Origin: Candidatus Aerophobus profundus SCGC AAA252-L23
Lineage (GTDB): Bacteria > Aerophobota > Aerophobia > Aerophobales > Aerophobaceae
Direction of reading: 5' to 3'
Length of the DNA stretch: 11,607 nucleotides
Assembly (NCBI GenBank): GCA_000402295.1
Contig: AQRW01000106.1
Span: 1 to 11,607, forward strand
In this document: in pieces, positions 1 to 6,327 of the stretch
How the letters are laid out: each line of letters starts with the position of its first letter
How positions within the stretch are numbered: position 1 is the stretch's first letter
Notes under the pieces: generated by a model
The model's database searches: none
Told to the model about the DNA's origin: nothing
What the model saw: only the letters and a program-made list of their open reading frames with translations
Program-made: the position numbers and the translations under genes

Positions 1-35
1 TCCAGGCTCTTCATGAATTTCTCCAAAAACCCGCC
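1..35. other. Exact 35-base copy of binding-protein gene segment 9524-9558 at window edge
   Basis: Bases 1-35 are identical, in the same orientation, to bases 9524-9558, which encode residues of about 383-394 of the upstream binding protein. Identity stops exactly at base 36 (aga here, ggc at 9559-9561). From base 36 on the sequence is a different gene, a MalG-type permease. The copied segment is joined out of frame to that permease and supplies its last residues and stop codon. A chance match of this length is not credible. It may be a chimeric contig end (assembly or amplification), or the boundary of a real tandem duplication or circular form of 36-9558. I favour an artefact because the copy sits at the very edge of the window. 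Confidence 0.9.
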
Positions 36-526
36 AGAGGAAGATTGAAAGTTATATAAATGACAATCATTAGTGAATATGAATCGTACAGATGCAAGGT
101 GTTTGACAAGAGAAAAAAGGGGATAATGACCGCGATGGGAGGCATCATCCGAATACTGATGATCCAAAACGCTAGATCCTCCTTGTGAGAAAAGGAAAGT
201 CGGGCTAAGCTGTAAGCAGCGAAGATCCCGATACTGACAGAAATCAAGACACTACTGAAGCAAATTATCAAGCTGTTCTTAAGATTACTCAAGAGGTGGC
301 CTCCGGACAAGGTCATAGTCAATTTCTTAGAGACAAATCCGGGGATTATTATCCGTTGATAGTTCACTAAGGTGGGTTTGAATATCCAGGTAGGGGGGCT
401 GGTGGCTACGTCTTCCTGGCTCTTGAAGGAGGTGGAAATATTGTAGTAAAGGGGAAACATAAAGACCAGAATAACAATAATGAGGGCTACCCAGGTGATT
501 ATCTTTTTTGTTTTGGTAGTTTTCAT
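11..526 (-). CDS. ABC sugar permease, MalG-type, truncated by a chimeric 3' end
   Basis: This is the N-terminal part of an inner-membrane permease subunit of a binding-protein-dependent carbohydrate importer (MalG-like). Residues 9-30 form the first membrane helix, followed by the STSFKSQ...PPTWIFKPTLVNY region typical of the family, helices at about 80-108 and 117-142, and the TFNLPL motif at 159-164. The homologous permease at 7562-8401 has the same FNLP motif near residue 152 and continues about 120 residues further, including the EAA loop that contacts the ATPase. Here the genuine sequence ends at about residue 164-165 and the tail GFWRNS-stop is encoded by the 35-base copy of another gene, so the EAA loop and last helices are missing. 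ATG at 526 has GAGGG six bases upstream. The gene starts 15 bases after the MalF-type partner ends. As printed the protein would not be functional; the real gene is probably full length. Confidence 0.85.
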   Translation of the reverse strand: MKTTKTKKIITWVALIIVILVFMFPLYYNISTSFKSQEDVATSPPTWIFKPTLVNYQRIIIPGFVSKKLTMTLSGGHLLSNLKNSLIICFSSVLISVSIGIFAAYSLARLSFSHKEDLAFWIISIRMMPPIAVIIPFFLLSNTLHLYDSYSLMIVIYITFNLPLAGFWRNS

Positions 527-541
527 TTCATCCCTCTTGCT

Positions 542-1408
542 TTATTGTTTACGTCTAAGGCTTCTTACTAACGCCGTTGACAGTAAAATAGTAATAATAA
601 GAATCATAACCGCCATAGCTGAGGCTCTTCCCACATCAAAAGATACAAAAGCCAGTTGATAGGTATAAAAAGAGACTGTTTGAGTGGCAACTCCTGGTCC
701 CCCGTTAGTCATTACTATAATGGTATCAGCCCATTGAAAAGCCTGAATTAGTCGAAGCAGTAGCACCACCAAAATTATTGGCTTGAGCAACGGAAGGCTA
801 ACATACCGAAAGACTTGCCAACCGGTCGCTCCATCAACATAAGCTGCTTCCACAGGGTCTTTAGGTAGGGACTGAAATCCAGCCAAGAGAACCAGGATCA
901 CAAAAGGTGTCCACTCCCACACATCGATAAATATCACCGTGGGTAAGGCTGTACCAGCCTGGGCCAGCCATCCCTTCTGGGGAAGATTCACTAATCCTAA
1001 CAAAGCGTTGATAATACCAAAGTCGGGCCAGAGCATAATCCGCCAGGTTAAACCAATAACTACGGGAGCCATAACCATGGGAATAATGAAAAAGATTCTG
1101 ACGAAACCGTATTTTTGCATGAAATCCTGGCTGAGAAGATAAGCCACTCCTAGGCCAACGGCAAAGGATACTCCCACGGTAAACAGAGTAAACAGCACAG
1201 AAACCTTGAGGGCATTGAAAGTATAGGGATCGGTTAAGAGATCTAGATAGTGGTGTCCTCCGATGAATTGGATCAGAGCGGTGGCAGAGGCCATAGACCG
1301 ATTAGTCAGACTGGTACTGATTAAGTAGTAGGTGGGATAAATCGATATGGTTGCCAGGACCACCACCGTGGGCAAAAGAAAACCAATCAATACGTGCTTG
1401 TCTTTCAT
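542..1408 (-). CDS. ABC sugar permease, MalF-type
   Basis: This is an inner-membrane permease subunit that pairs with the MalG-type protein downstream to import a carbohydrate delivered by the binding protein encoded just upstream. The 288 residues show a first helix at about 7-30, a periplasmic stretch to about residue 65, then helices near 68-92, 104-126, 158-178, 210-230 and 262-282. The cytoplasmic EAA loop is intact (EAAYVDGATGWQ from residue 187, ending LPLLKP at 205-210), which docks on the ATPase. WEWTPF at 164-169 and MTNGGP at 233-238 are typical of sugar MalF proteins. Length is normal for the short sugar/polyol type. ATG at 1408 follows a weak GAGAGG site only two to three bases away. 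It is separated from the binding-protein gene by 130 bases holding a strong hairpin. It is a diverged paralogue of the permease at 8409-9269. Substrate cannot be read from sequence. Confidence 0.93.
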   Translation of the reverse strand: MKDKHVLIGFLLPTVVVLATISIYPTYYLISTSLTNRSMASATALIQFIGGHHYLDLLTDPYTFNALKVSVLFTLFTVGVSFAVGLGVAYLLSQDFMQKYGFVRIFFIIPMVMAPVVIGLTWRIMLWPDFGIINALLGLVNLPQKGWLAQAGTALPTVIFIDVWEWTPFVILVLLAGFQSLPKDPVEAAYVDGATGWQVFRYVSLPLLKPIILVVLLLRLIQAFQWADTIIVMTNGGPGVATQTVSFYTYQLAFVSFDVGRASAMAVMILIITILLSTALVRSLRRKQ

Positions 1409-1468
1409 CTACCTCTCTTTTTTAGTGTTATATACCCGTTAAGCCAGACACAACAGGATTTCTTATGG

Positions 1469-1509
1469 TCATACCGGAGATGGAGTAGTAGACTCCATCT
1501 CCGGTATGA
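1469..1509 (-). promoter_or_regulatory. Strong intercistronic hairpin after the binding-protein gene
   Basis: A perfect 18-bp inverted repeat: left arm 1469-1486, five-base loop 1487-1491, right arm 1492-1509. It lies 29 bases after the binding-protein stop and about 60 bases before the MalF-type start. On the transcribed strand it is followed by ACCATAAG, not a T tract, so it is unlikely to be an ordinary intrinsic terminator. Hairpins at the same place in maltose-type operons protect the binding-protein mRNA from 3' exonucleases and raise its level over the permeases. I infer the same role here. The other importer in this window has an unrelated hairpin in the equivalent position. Confidence 0.75.
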
Positions 1510-1538
1510 TTTAAATAAATGTCTGGAGGAGAGAATTA

Positions 1539-2876
1539 CTACTTATAAGCCCCTGCTCGCTCCATAATTCGGTAGACTTGCTTATTTACCGCCTTGAAAG
1601 CAGTACTAGCCGTGTTCTGACCAGCAATAACTTCGGATAATGCGGCTCCGATAGCATCACCCACGGCTGGCCATTCTTTAATACGTGGCCTAAAGTCTAA
1701 GGGAGCTTTTGCTAATGCATCCAATGTCTTTGCTGCCCAATAAGTCTTGGCTGTATCCGGGTGCTCATCTACCTGTGATTTACGGGAAAGAGCGCCGGCA
1801 AACGTAAATCCTTCACTTATCAGCTTTTCACTCATTTCATAACCGGTTAGCCAGGAAATGAATCTCCAGGTGGCCCAGGGTTCTCCAGCATGAGCGGACA
1901 TTCCAAAGGACCAGGTATAGATGGTTGGAGCAAAGCTACCAGCAGGACTCTTGATCTCCGTGGGCACAACGATGCCCCATTTTCCCTTGGTAGAGGAAGT
2001 ATCCGCCTCGATCATGCTGACAAAGGGAGTAGCATCGTAGAACTGGGCAGTTTTTCCCTCAGTGGCATAGGTAGATACCACCGACCAATCAAAACCGGCT
2101 ACTCCTGAGGGACCGTATGCCTTCAGAATATCAGCATAAGCCTTAACCGAGGCTATGGCTTCGGGGCTGTCCAAAACCGGCTTCATATCATCATCAAAAT
2201 ATTTGCCGCCGTAAGCCCACAGCCAACTGGTCCAGGTGTAAACGTTTAATCCACCACCCCTTATTCCTCTCATGATGATTCCATAAAGATTGGGTTTATT
2301 GGTGAGCTTCTCCGCAGCATTCCAGATGTCGTCCAAAGAACGAGGCTCGAACAGCCCCGCTTGGGCAAAAAGGTCCTTTCGATAAAAGTGAAAGCTACTT
2401 TCCGCATAGAAAGGAAGCCCGTACAGATTTCCGCCATAACTATTTACTTCCAGGGCTCTGGGTATGTAGTCGTTTATCTTTATTCTGTTCAGATAAGATG
2501 GATCCTCGCTATCTACGAATTGATTGAGAGGCATAAGCATGTTACCCTCAGCGTAAGGAGTGACATACATCAGACCAAACATTAGAGCATCGTAGATACC
2601 CGTTCCAAAAGCCAGGTCAGCGGTAGTTTTTTCCCGTAACGTTTTCTCCGGTAACATCTCAATGTTAATTTTTATGCCCGTTTCCTTCTCAAATTCCCCT
2701 ACATGCGAGAGAGCCTCGGGAATTCCAGGAACCGAGAGCATAGCTAAATAGACAGTCTTCCCTCTAAGAGATGTAGCACTGGGGCAGGCCGCCAAGGCAA
2801 AAGTCGAAAGGGAGACGACCAATAACGTTACTCCCAATCCAACAAGTAACCGCTTTCTAAAAGTTTTTCTACTCAT
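1539..2876 (-). CDS. Extracellular sugar-binding lipoprotein of an ABC importer (family 1)
   Basis: This is the solute-binding protein of the second carbohydrate importer; it captures substrate outside the inner membrane and delivers it to the permeases encoded downstream. The 445-residue precursor has a basic start (MSRKTFRKR), a hydrophobic stretch at 10-29 and a lipobox-like LAAC at 28-31, so Cys31 is probably lipidated; ALA just before it leaves signal peptidase I cleavage possible. EFEKETGIKI lies at the usual N-domain position, and RPRIKEWPAVGD at 396-407 precedes the last helices, a motif shared with the binding protein at 9349-10704. ATG at 2876 has a GGGGG tract nine bases upstream; a stronger decamer (AAGGAGGTGA) lies 69 bases upstream and cannot serve this start. 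A palindrome cluster lies further upstream. Binding by polyols or oligosaccharides is plausible but unproven. Confidence 0.92.
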   Translation of the reverse strand: MSRKTFRKRLLVGLGVTLLVVSLSTFALAACPSATSLRGKTVYLAMLSVPGIPEALSHVGEFEKETGIKINIEMLPEKTLREKTTADLAFGTGIYDALMFGLMYVTPYAEGNMLMPLNQFVDSEDPSYLNRIKINDYIPRALEVNSYGGNLYGLPFYAESSFHFYRKDLFAQAGLFEPRSLDDIWNAAEKLTNKPNLYGIIMRGIRGGGLNVYTWTSWLWAYGGKYFDDDMKPVLDSPEAIASVKAYADILKAYGPSGVAGFDWSVVSTYATEGKTAQFYDATPFVSMIEADTSSTKGKWGIVVPTEIKSPAGSFAPTIYTWSFGMSAHAGEPWATWRFISWLTGYEMSEKLISEGFTFAGALSRKSQVDEHPDTAKTYWAAKTLDALAKAPLDFRPRIKEWPAVGDAIGAALSEVIAGQNTASTAFKAVNKQVYRIMERAGAYK

Positions 2877-2945
2877 AATCTTTAACCCCCTTATTTATTT
2901 TGACTATCAGGCAATTTATTTGTCCATAAAGGTACTTTCCCGTTT

Positions 2946-2955
2946 TCACCTCCTT
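2946..2955 (-). promoter_or_regulatory. Isolated perfect Shine-Dalgarno decamer in binding-protein leader
   Basis: On the minus strand this reads AAGGAGGTGA, fully complementary to the usual 3' end of 16S rRNA. It is 69 bases upstream of the binding-protein ATG, too far to serve it. The only nearby reading frames are a GTG overlapping the motif itself (26 codons, ending across the binding-protein start) and a three-codon ATG frame 21 bases on. Neither is convincing as a gene. The same decamer occurs in the leader of the other importer operon. An AT-rich TATAAA-like hexamer lies about 15-20 bases further upstream, but I see no good -35 partner. Confidence 0.5.
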
Positions 2956-3153
2956 TTGATTTTTTATTTATAGCTTTTACCTTTTTAGAAAAGATCTTAA
3001 TAGGGTAGTCGCAGCTTTTAAGCTGCGCAAAGAGATCATGGTAGTCGCAAGTTTTAACTTGCGCAAATGAACGCAGGCTAAAGCCTGCGGCTACCGGATC
3101 ATAACAAATGGGCTAAAGCCTGCGGCTACCCAGACGAACCAAATAAACCAGTC

Positions 3154-3226
3154 GGTAGGGGCGACTTTAGTCGCCCTCGGTGAAGCAAGAATTAAAAGAC
3201 AATTGGGAGGTTAAAACCTCCCTACC
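3154..3226. repeat. 73-base two-hairpin module, left copy
   Basis: Two convergent GTAG-footed hairpins (3159-3176 and 3205-3222) are separated by a 28-base spacer. The same module lies at 10959-11031 with the same hairpin spacing, and the spacers differ at only 4 of 28 bases. Conservation of a spacer that is not itself palindromic shows that the pair is copied as one unit, like a BIME of two REPs in opposite orientation. Confidence 0.8.
3191..3222 (-). terminator. Possible intrinsic terminator after the ribokinase gene
   Basis: Read on the minus strand, the hairpin GGGAGGT-TTTA-ACCTCCC is followed by AATTGTCTTTTAAT. The T-rich stretch begins about five bases after the stem and is interrupted, so termination may be modest. 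It lies about 150 bases downstream of the ribokinase stop. The equivalent hairpin in the right cluster has an uninterrupted T6. I infer that the REP-like module doubles as an operon end. Confidence 0.4.
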
Positions 3227-3374
3227 CAAACTAAGAAAAGATTTGCCTTGGGACACTCCAAGCTCCCTGAATCTTACTTTTTAGGGAATCTCTCCCGTTA
3301 CGTCAAACCTACCACTTTGTTACAGGATACACAAAAATTGCTAAATAGTCAAATGAATTTTTGCGGAAAAATTC

Positions 3375-4313
3375 TCAGGGATAACGTGGCTGGGCTATAT
3401 CACTGGCCATAAATTCCTGAAGTTCCTTACAAGAAGGTAAAGATGCCTGGGCTCCTAGTTTTGTCACTGAAAGAGCCGCCGCATAATTTGCGTATTTGAC
3501 GGCCTCTTCCAAATCTTTTTTCTGCACCAGGGCAACTCCCAGGGCGGCTACAAAAGCGTCTCCGGCTCCAGTAGTATCCAGAGGCTTAACCGGAATACCC
3601 GGGAAATGACGGGTTATCCCTTGCTCAGCCAGGAAAGCTCCTTGTTCTCCCAGAGTCAATATCACTGTCCCTACCCCTCGGGTCAAAAGTAAGTGGGCGG
3701 CTCTGCCGGCTTCCTCAAGCGAAGTTATTTTTATGCCGGAGAGTTTCTCTGCTTCGTCCTTATTAGGTACTAAAAGATCCGTGTTGGCAAGAATTTCGGG
3801 GCTCAAAGGAGCAGCCGGGGCTGGATTAAGAATAGTGTACCCGGCGGATTTTCTGGCTAATTGAAGGGCGCAATCGACAGTTCTTAAAGGAATCTCCAGT
3901 TGCAAAATAATCACATCTGCCTTCAGGATAATTTCTTTGGCTCTCTCAATATCTTCTTTAAGCAAATTTCGGTTTGCCCCACCGATGACCGTAATGCAGT
4001 TGCCACCATCCTTGTCTACCAGAATTACTGCCATTCCCGAAGGATTTTCTGCATCTTCGATCACGTATTTGGTGTCTACTTTTTCTTTCTTCAATTGAGT
4101 TAGTATTGTTTGGCGAAAAGGGTCATTCCCCACCTTACCCACAAAATACACGGGAGCACCCAGTCGGGCCGCTCCTACAGCCTGGTTAGCTCCTTTTCCT
4201 CCTATATGCCAGTAGAAGCTTTGTCCAAGGATAGTTTCACCAATTTGAGGCATTCTCTGGACTCTAAGGAAAACGTCAATATTGACACTTCCCACTACAA
4301 TTAGGTTTCTCAC
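3375..4313 (-). CDS. rbsK: Ribokinase (PfkB-family sugar kinase)
   Basis: This cytoplasmic kinase transfers phosphate from ATP to a sugar, classically D-ribose O5. The 312 residues carry both PfkB signatures: the N-terminal GGKGANQAVGAARLG at 38-52, and DTTGAGDAF at 246-254 with the catalytic base Asp252 and the anion-hole GAGD. VGSVNIDVFLRV at 7-18, NPAPA at 163-167 and PNKDEAE at 183-189 are typical of ribokinases rather than fructokinases or adenosine kinases. Length is normal. The start is GTG at 4313, one base after the E1 beta stop, with AAAGGA six bases upstream inside the end of that gene, so translation is probably coupled. It is the last gene of the eight-gene run. With the RpiB-type isomerase in the same run it suggests a pentose or related sugar, but ribokinase-like enzymes in polyol and rare-sugar operons often act on other substrates. 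Confidence 0.93.
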   Translation of the reverse strand: MRNLIVVGSVNIDVFLRVQRMPQIGETILGQSFYWHIGGKGANQAVGAARLGAPVYFVGKVGNDPFRQTILTQLKKEKVDTKYVIEDAENPSGMAVILVDKDGGNCITVIGGANRNLLKEDIERAKEIILKADVIILQLEIPLRTVDCALQLARKSAGYTILNPAPAAPLSPEILANTDLLVPNKDEAEKLSGIKITSLEEAGRAAHLLLTRGVGTVILTLGEQGAFLAEQGITRHFPGIPVKPLDTTGAGDAFVAALGVALVQKKDLEEAVKYANYAAALSVTKLGAQASLPSCKELQEFMASDIAQPRYP

Positions 4314-4314
4314 T

Positions 4315-5340
4315 TCAATTCCTTTCCAAACACTTCTTCACCGCCGCATATATTCTTGTTTTGTTGGGTATGGTGTAGTCCTCAGCTAGGGGAGAAAAAG
4401 GAATAGGAATATCCAGAGCTCCCACTCTTTGCACCGGTGCGTCGAGGTAATCAAAAGCTTCTTCATAAATTACCGCAGAAACCTCAGCCGATACTCCGGC
4501 GGTAACCTGGTCCTCACTAACTACAACTGCCCGGCCAGTTTTTCTCACCGAGGAGGTAATAGTTCTTTTATCCAGGGGAATCAGACTTCTCAGATCAATT
4601 ACTTCGGCCTGGATTCCCTCCCTGGAGAGATCCTGGGCTACATTCAAGCATCGATACACCATAAGTCCGGTGGCAATTATAGTAACATCCTCACCTTCAT
4701 TTTTTATATCCGCCTCTCCCAGAGGAACTATGTATTCCTCTTCGGGCACACTAAATAGGCTTCGTATTTTCTGGAATGCCTCGCCTGTCTCAAGATTTTT
4801 CTCCTTCCTCCCATAGAGAAGTTTATGCTCCAGAAAAATTACCGGATTATCATCCTTGATGGCTGATTTTAGAAGGCCTTTAGCCTCATAAGGGGTACAG
4901 GGAAAAGCTATCTTGAGTCCAGGAGTATGCATAAACCAGGCTTCCAGGCATTGGGCATGGTGAGCCCCATGGGTATTTGCTCCCAGAGCAGTTCTTATTA
5001 CCAGGGGGACGTTCAGCTTTCCCCCCGAAAGAAACCGTATCTTGGCTGCCTGATTTACTATCTGGTCCATGCAACAGGCAATAAAATCCATATACATTAT
5101 CTCCGCCACCGGACGAAGTCCCATAAGAGCTGCCCCAACCGCTGCCCCTATTATGGCTGCCTCAGATACGGGTGTTTCTTTTACTCTCTCGACACCAAAT
5201 TCATCAATCAGTCCTTTGGTTACCTGAAAGGACCCTCCAAAAAGGCCTATATTCTCTCCTAAGAGAAAAACATTTCTGTTTTCTCTCATTTCCTCACTCA
5301 GAGCTTGACCTAATGCCTCAGCTATAGTTAGAGTTTTCAT
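4315..5340 (-). CDS. 2-oxoacid/acetoin dehydrogenase E1 component, beta subunit
   Basis: This is the beta subunit of an alpha2beta2 TPP-dependent E1 enzyme of the pyruvate/branched-chain 2-oxoacid/acetoin dehydrogenase group. GENIG at 28-32, ETPVSEAAIIGAAVGAAL at 55-72 (Glu60 is the expected TPP-activating glutamate), MDFIACCMDQIVNQAAK at 84-100 and the His-containing GAHHAQCLEAWF at 125-136 are all in the family's order. The C-terminal domain runs through VIDLRSLIPLD to the end. At 341 residues it is somewhat long: the stretch at about 177-200, between the EHKLLYGRKE and EEYIVPLG blocks, looks about 15 residues longer than in common acetoin or pyruvate E1 beta subunits. ATG at 5340 has TAAGGT about eight bases upstream, formed in part by the alpha-subunit stop. 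No E2 or E3 gene follows. Substrate is unknown; AcoB-like acetoin use is one option. Confidence 0.9.
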   Translation of the reverse strand: MKTLTIAEALGQALSEEMRENRNVFLLGENIGLFGGSFQVTKGLIDEFGVERVKETPVSEAAIIGAAVGAALMGLRPVAEIMYMDFIACCMDQIVNQAAKIRFLSGGKLNVPLVIRTALGANTHGAHHAQCLEAWFMHTPGLKIAFPCTPYEAKGLLKSAIKDDNPVIFLEHKLLYGRKEKNLETGEAFQKIRSLFSVPEEEYIVPLGEADIKNEGEDVTIIATGLMVYRCLNVAQDLSREGIQAEVIDLRSLIPLDKRTITSSVRKTGRAVVVSEDQVTAGVSAEVSAVIYEEAFDYLDAPVQRVGALDIPIPFSPLAEDYTIPNKTRIYAAVKKCLERN

Positions 5341-5349
5341 TGGAATACC

Positions 5350-6318
5350 TTAAGCAAAAACATAGTTAACTATTTCCCGGGGATTAACTTGAGGACTTTT
5401 TCGGGCGAAAGTTAATGCCCGGTCGATACTCAATCCAACTTCATTCTCAATTTCTCTCAATTTTGCCTCATCAGTTGTTTTTCTCTTGAGAAGGTAGTCT
5501 CTTAGTCTGGGTAGGGGGTCTTTCTTTAACCAGGAATTCAGTTCTTCCTGGGAACGATAAATGGCTGGGTCAGACCGGGAATGACCTTTGTATCGGTAGG
5601 TCTTACATTCGATAAACGTTGGTCCCAGGTTGGCTCGTGCCCGCTCAACGGCCTGCCTGGTCACAGTGTAGACCTTGATAACATCATTTCCATCAATTGT
5701 TAGGGCAGGAATTCCGTAGCTTTTTGCCCGTTCGGATAGATCCCGCAGACGGGATGTTTCATTGATGGGAGTTGACACAGCATATTTGTTATTTTCACAA
5801 ACAAATATAACCGGAAGTCTCCAGACCGAGGCTAAATTAATAGCCTCATGAACTGCCCCCTGGTTGACGGCTCCCTCTCCTAAAAAAGATACAACTACTC
5901 TTTTTTCTCCTTTATATCTTATACCCAAAGCCAGACCAACAGCTACGGGTACTCCCGAGCCGACAATACCGGTGGTCCCATAGACACCTTTTTTCGAGCA
6001 GTAAAGATGCATTGTTCCACCCACTCCCCCCGAACAACCAGTTTTTTTCCCCATAATCTCGGCCATCATCTCATCAAGAGGAATCCCCTTAGCCAGGCAA
6101 TGTCCATGCCCGCGGTGGGTGCTGGTGATGATGTCATCCTGGTTGAGATTCTCACAAACCCCTACGGCTACGGCTTCCTGTCCATCACATTGATGTATTG
6201 TTCCCGGTACCTCGCCGGACAGGAAAATAGTATATAGTTTCTCCTCAAAACGCCGAATCGTATACATAATCCGATACATCTTCAGGAGCTTTTCTTCAGG
6301 AATGGTTACCTCGGTCAT
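5350..6318 (-). CDS. 2-oxoacid/acetoin dehydrogenase E1 component, alpha subunit
   Basis: This is the TPP-binding subunit of the E1 heterotetramer, which decarboxylates a 2-oxo acid (or cleaves acetoin) and passes the acyl group to a lipoyl acceptor. It has RIRRFEE-like IRRFEEKL at 21-28, GQEAVAVGV at 46-54, ITSTHRGHGH at 64-73, and the TPP/Mg motif from GEGAVNQG at 147-154 to ENN at 175-177, with GEG where most relatives have GDG, a conservative change. YRYKGHSRSDP at 241-251 is the active-site loop region seen in all E1 alpha subunits. At 322 residues it is of normal AcoA/bacterial PdhA length. ATG at 6318 is nine bases after the cyclase stop and has GAGG about seven bases upstream. Being inside a sugar import operon with no E2/E3 is unusual; it may borrow the core of another complex or use a different acceptor. 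Confidence 0.92.
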   Translation of the reverse strand: MTEVTIPEEKLLKMYRIMYTIRRFEEKLYTIFLSGEVPGTIHQCDGQEAVAVGVCENLNQDDIITSTHRGHGHCLAKGIPLDEMMAEIMGKKTGCSGGVGGTMHLYCSKKGVYGTTGIVGSGVPVAVGLALGIRYKGEKRVVVSFLGEGAVNQGAVHEAINLASVWRLPVIFVCENNKYAVSTPINETSRLRDLSERAKSYGIPALTIDGNDVIKVYTVTRQAVERARANLGPTFIECKTYRYKGHSRSDPAIYRSQEELNSWLKKDPLPRLRDYLLKRKTTDEAKLREIENEVGLSIDRALTFARKSPQVNPREIVNYVFA

Positions 6319-6327
6319 AGGAACACC

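Larger units (their letters stand above)
3004..3226. repeat. Cluster of six REP-like GTAG-footed palindromes (left copy)
   Basis: This cluster fills much of the 498-base gene-free stretch 2877-3374. Stem-loop-stem units are: CGCAGCT-TTTA-AGCTGCG at 3010-3027; CGCAAGT-TTTA-ACTTGCG at 3046-3063; CGCAGGC-TAAA-GCCTGCG at 3072-3089, inverted; a partial inverted unit GGC-TAAA-GCC at about 3111-3120; GGGCGAC-TTTA-GTCGCCC at 3159-3176; GGGAGGT-TAAA-ACCTCCC at 3205-3222, inverted. Direct units are preceded by GGTAG and inverted ones followed by CTACC, apart from slight spacing differences. Read from the foot, the loop is always TTTA. Arms differ between units but remain complementary. This fits REP elements, short hairpins with a 5' GTAG foot moved by REP-associated tyrosine transposases; no such transposase is encoded in the window. 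Bases 3227-3374 hold only AT-rich sequence with no recognisable site. Confidence 0.85.

Noticed and set aside
2877..2952. Possible 26-codon GTG leader ORF ending across the binding-protein start
   Set aside because: Its GTG overlaps the Shine-Dalgarno decamer itself, leaving no spacing, and the peptide has no recognisable leader features.
3004..3226. CRISPR-like array (short repeats in tandem)
   Set aside because: Units differ in sequence and orientation, spacing is irregular, there are no unique spacers of equal length, and no cas genes are present.
3245..3270. Weak CTTGG/CCAAG stem followed by a T-containing stretch as terminator after ribokinase
   Set aside because: The stem is only 5 bp and the T stretch is interrupted; the REP-like hairpin at 3205-3222 is a better candidate.
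4429..5262. Plus-strand open frames of about 110 codons across the E1 beta gene
   Set aside because: They are antisense shadows of a well-conserved gene, with no ribosome-binding site or recognisable domain.
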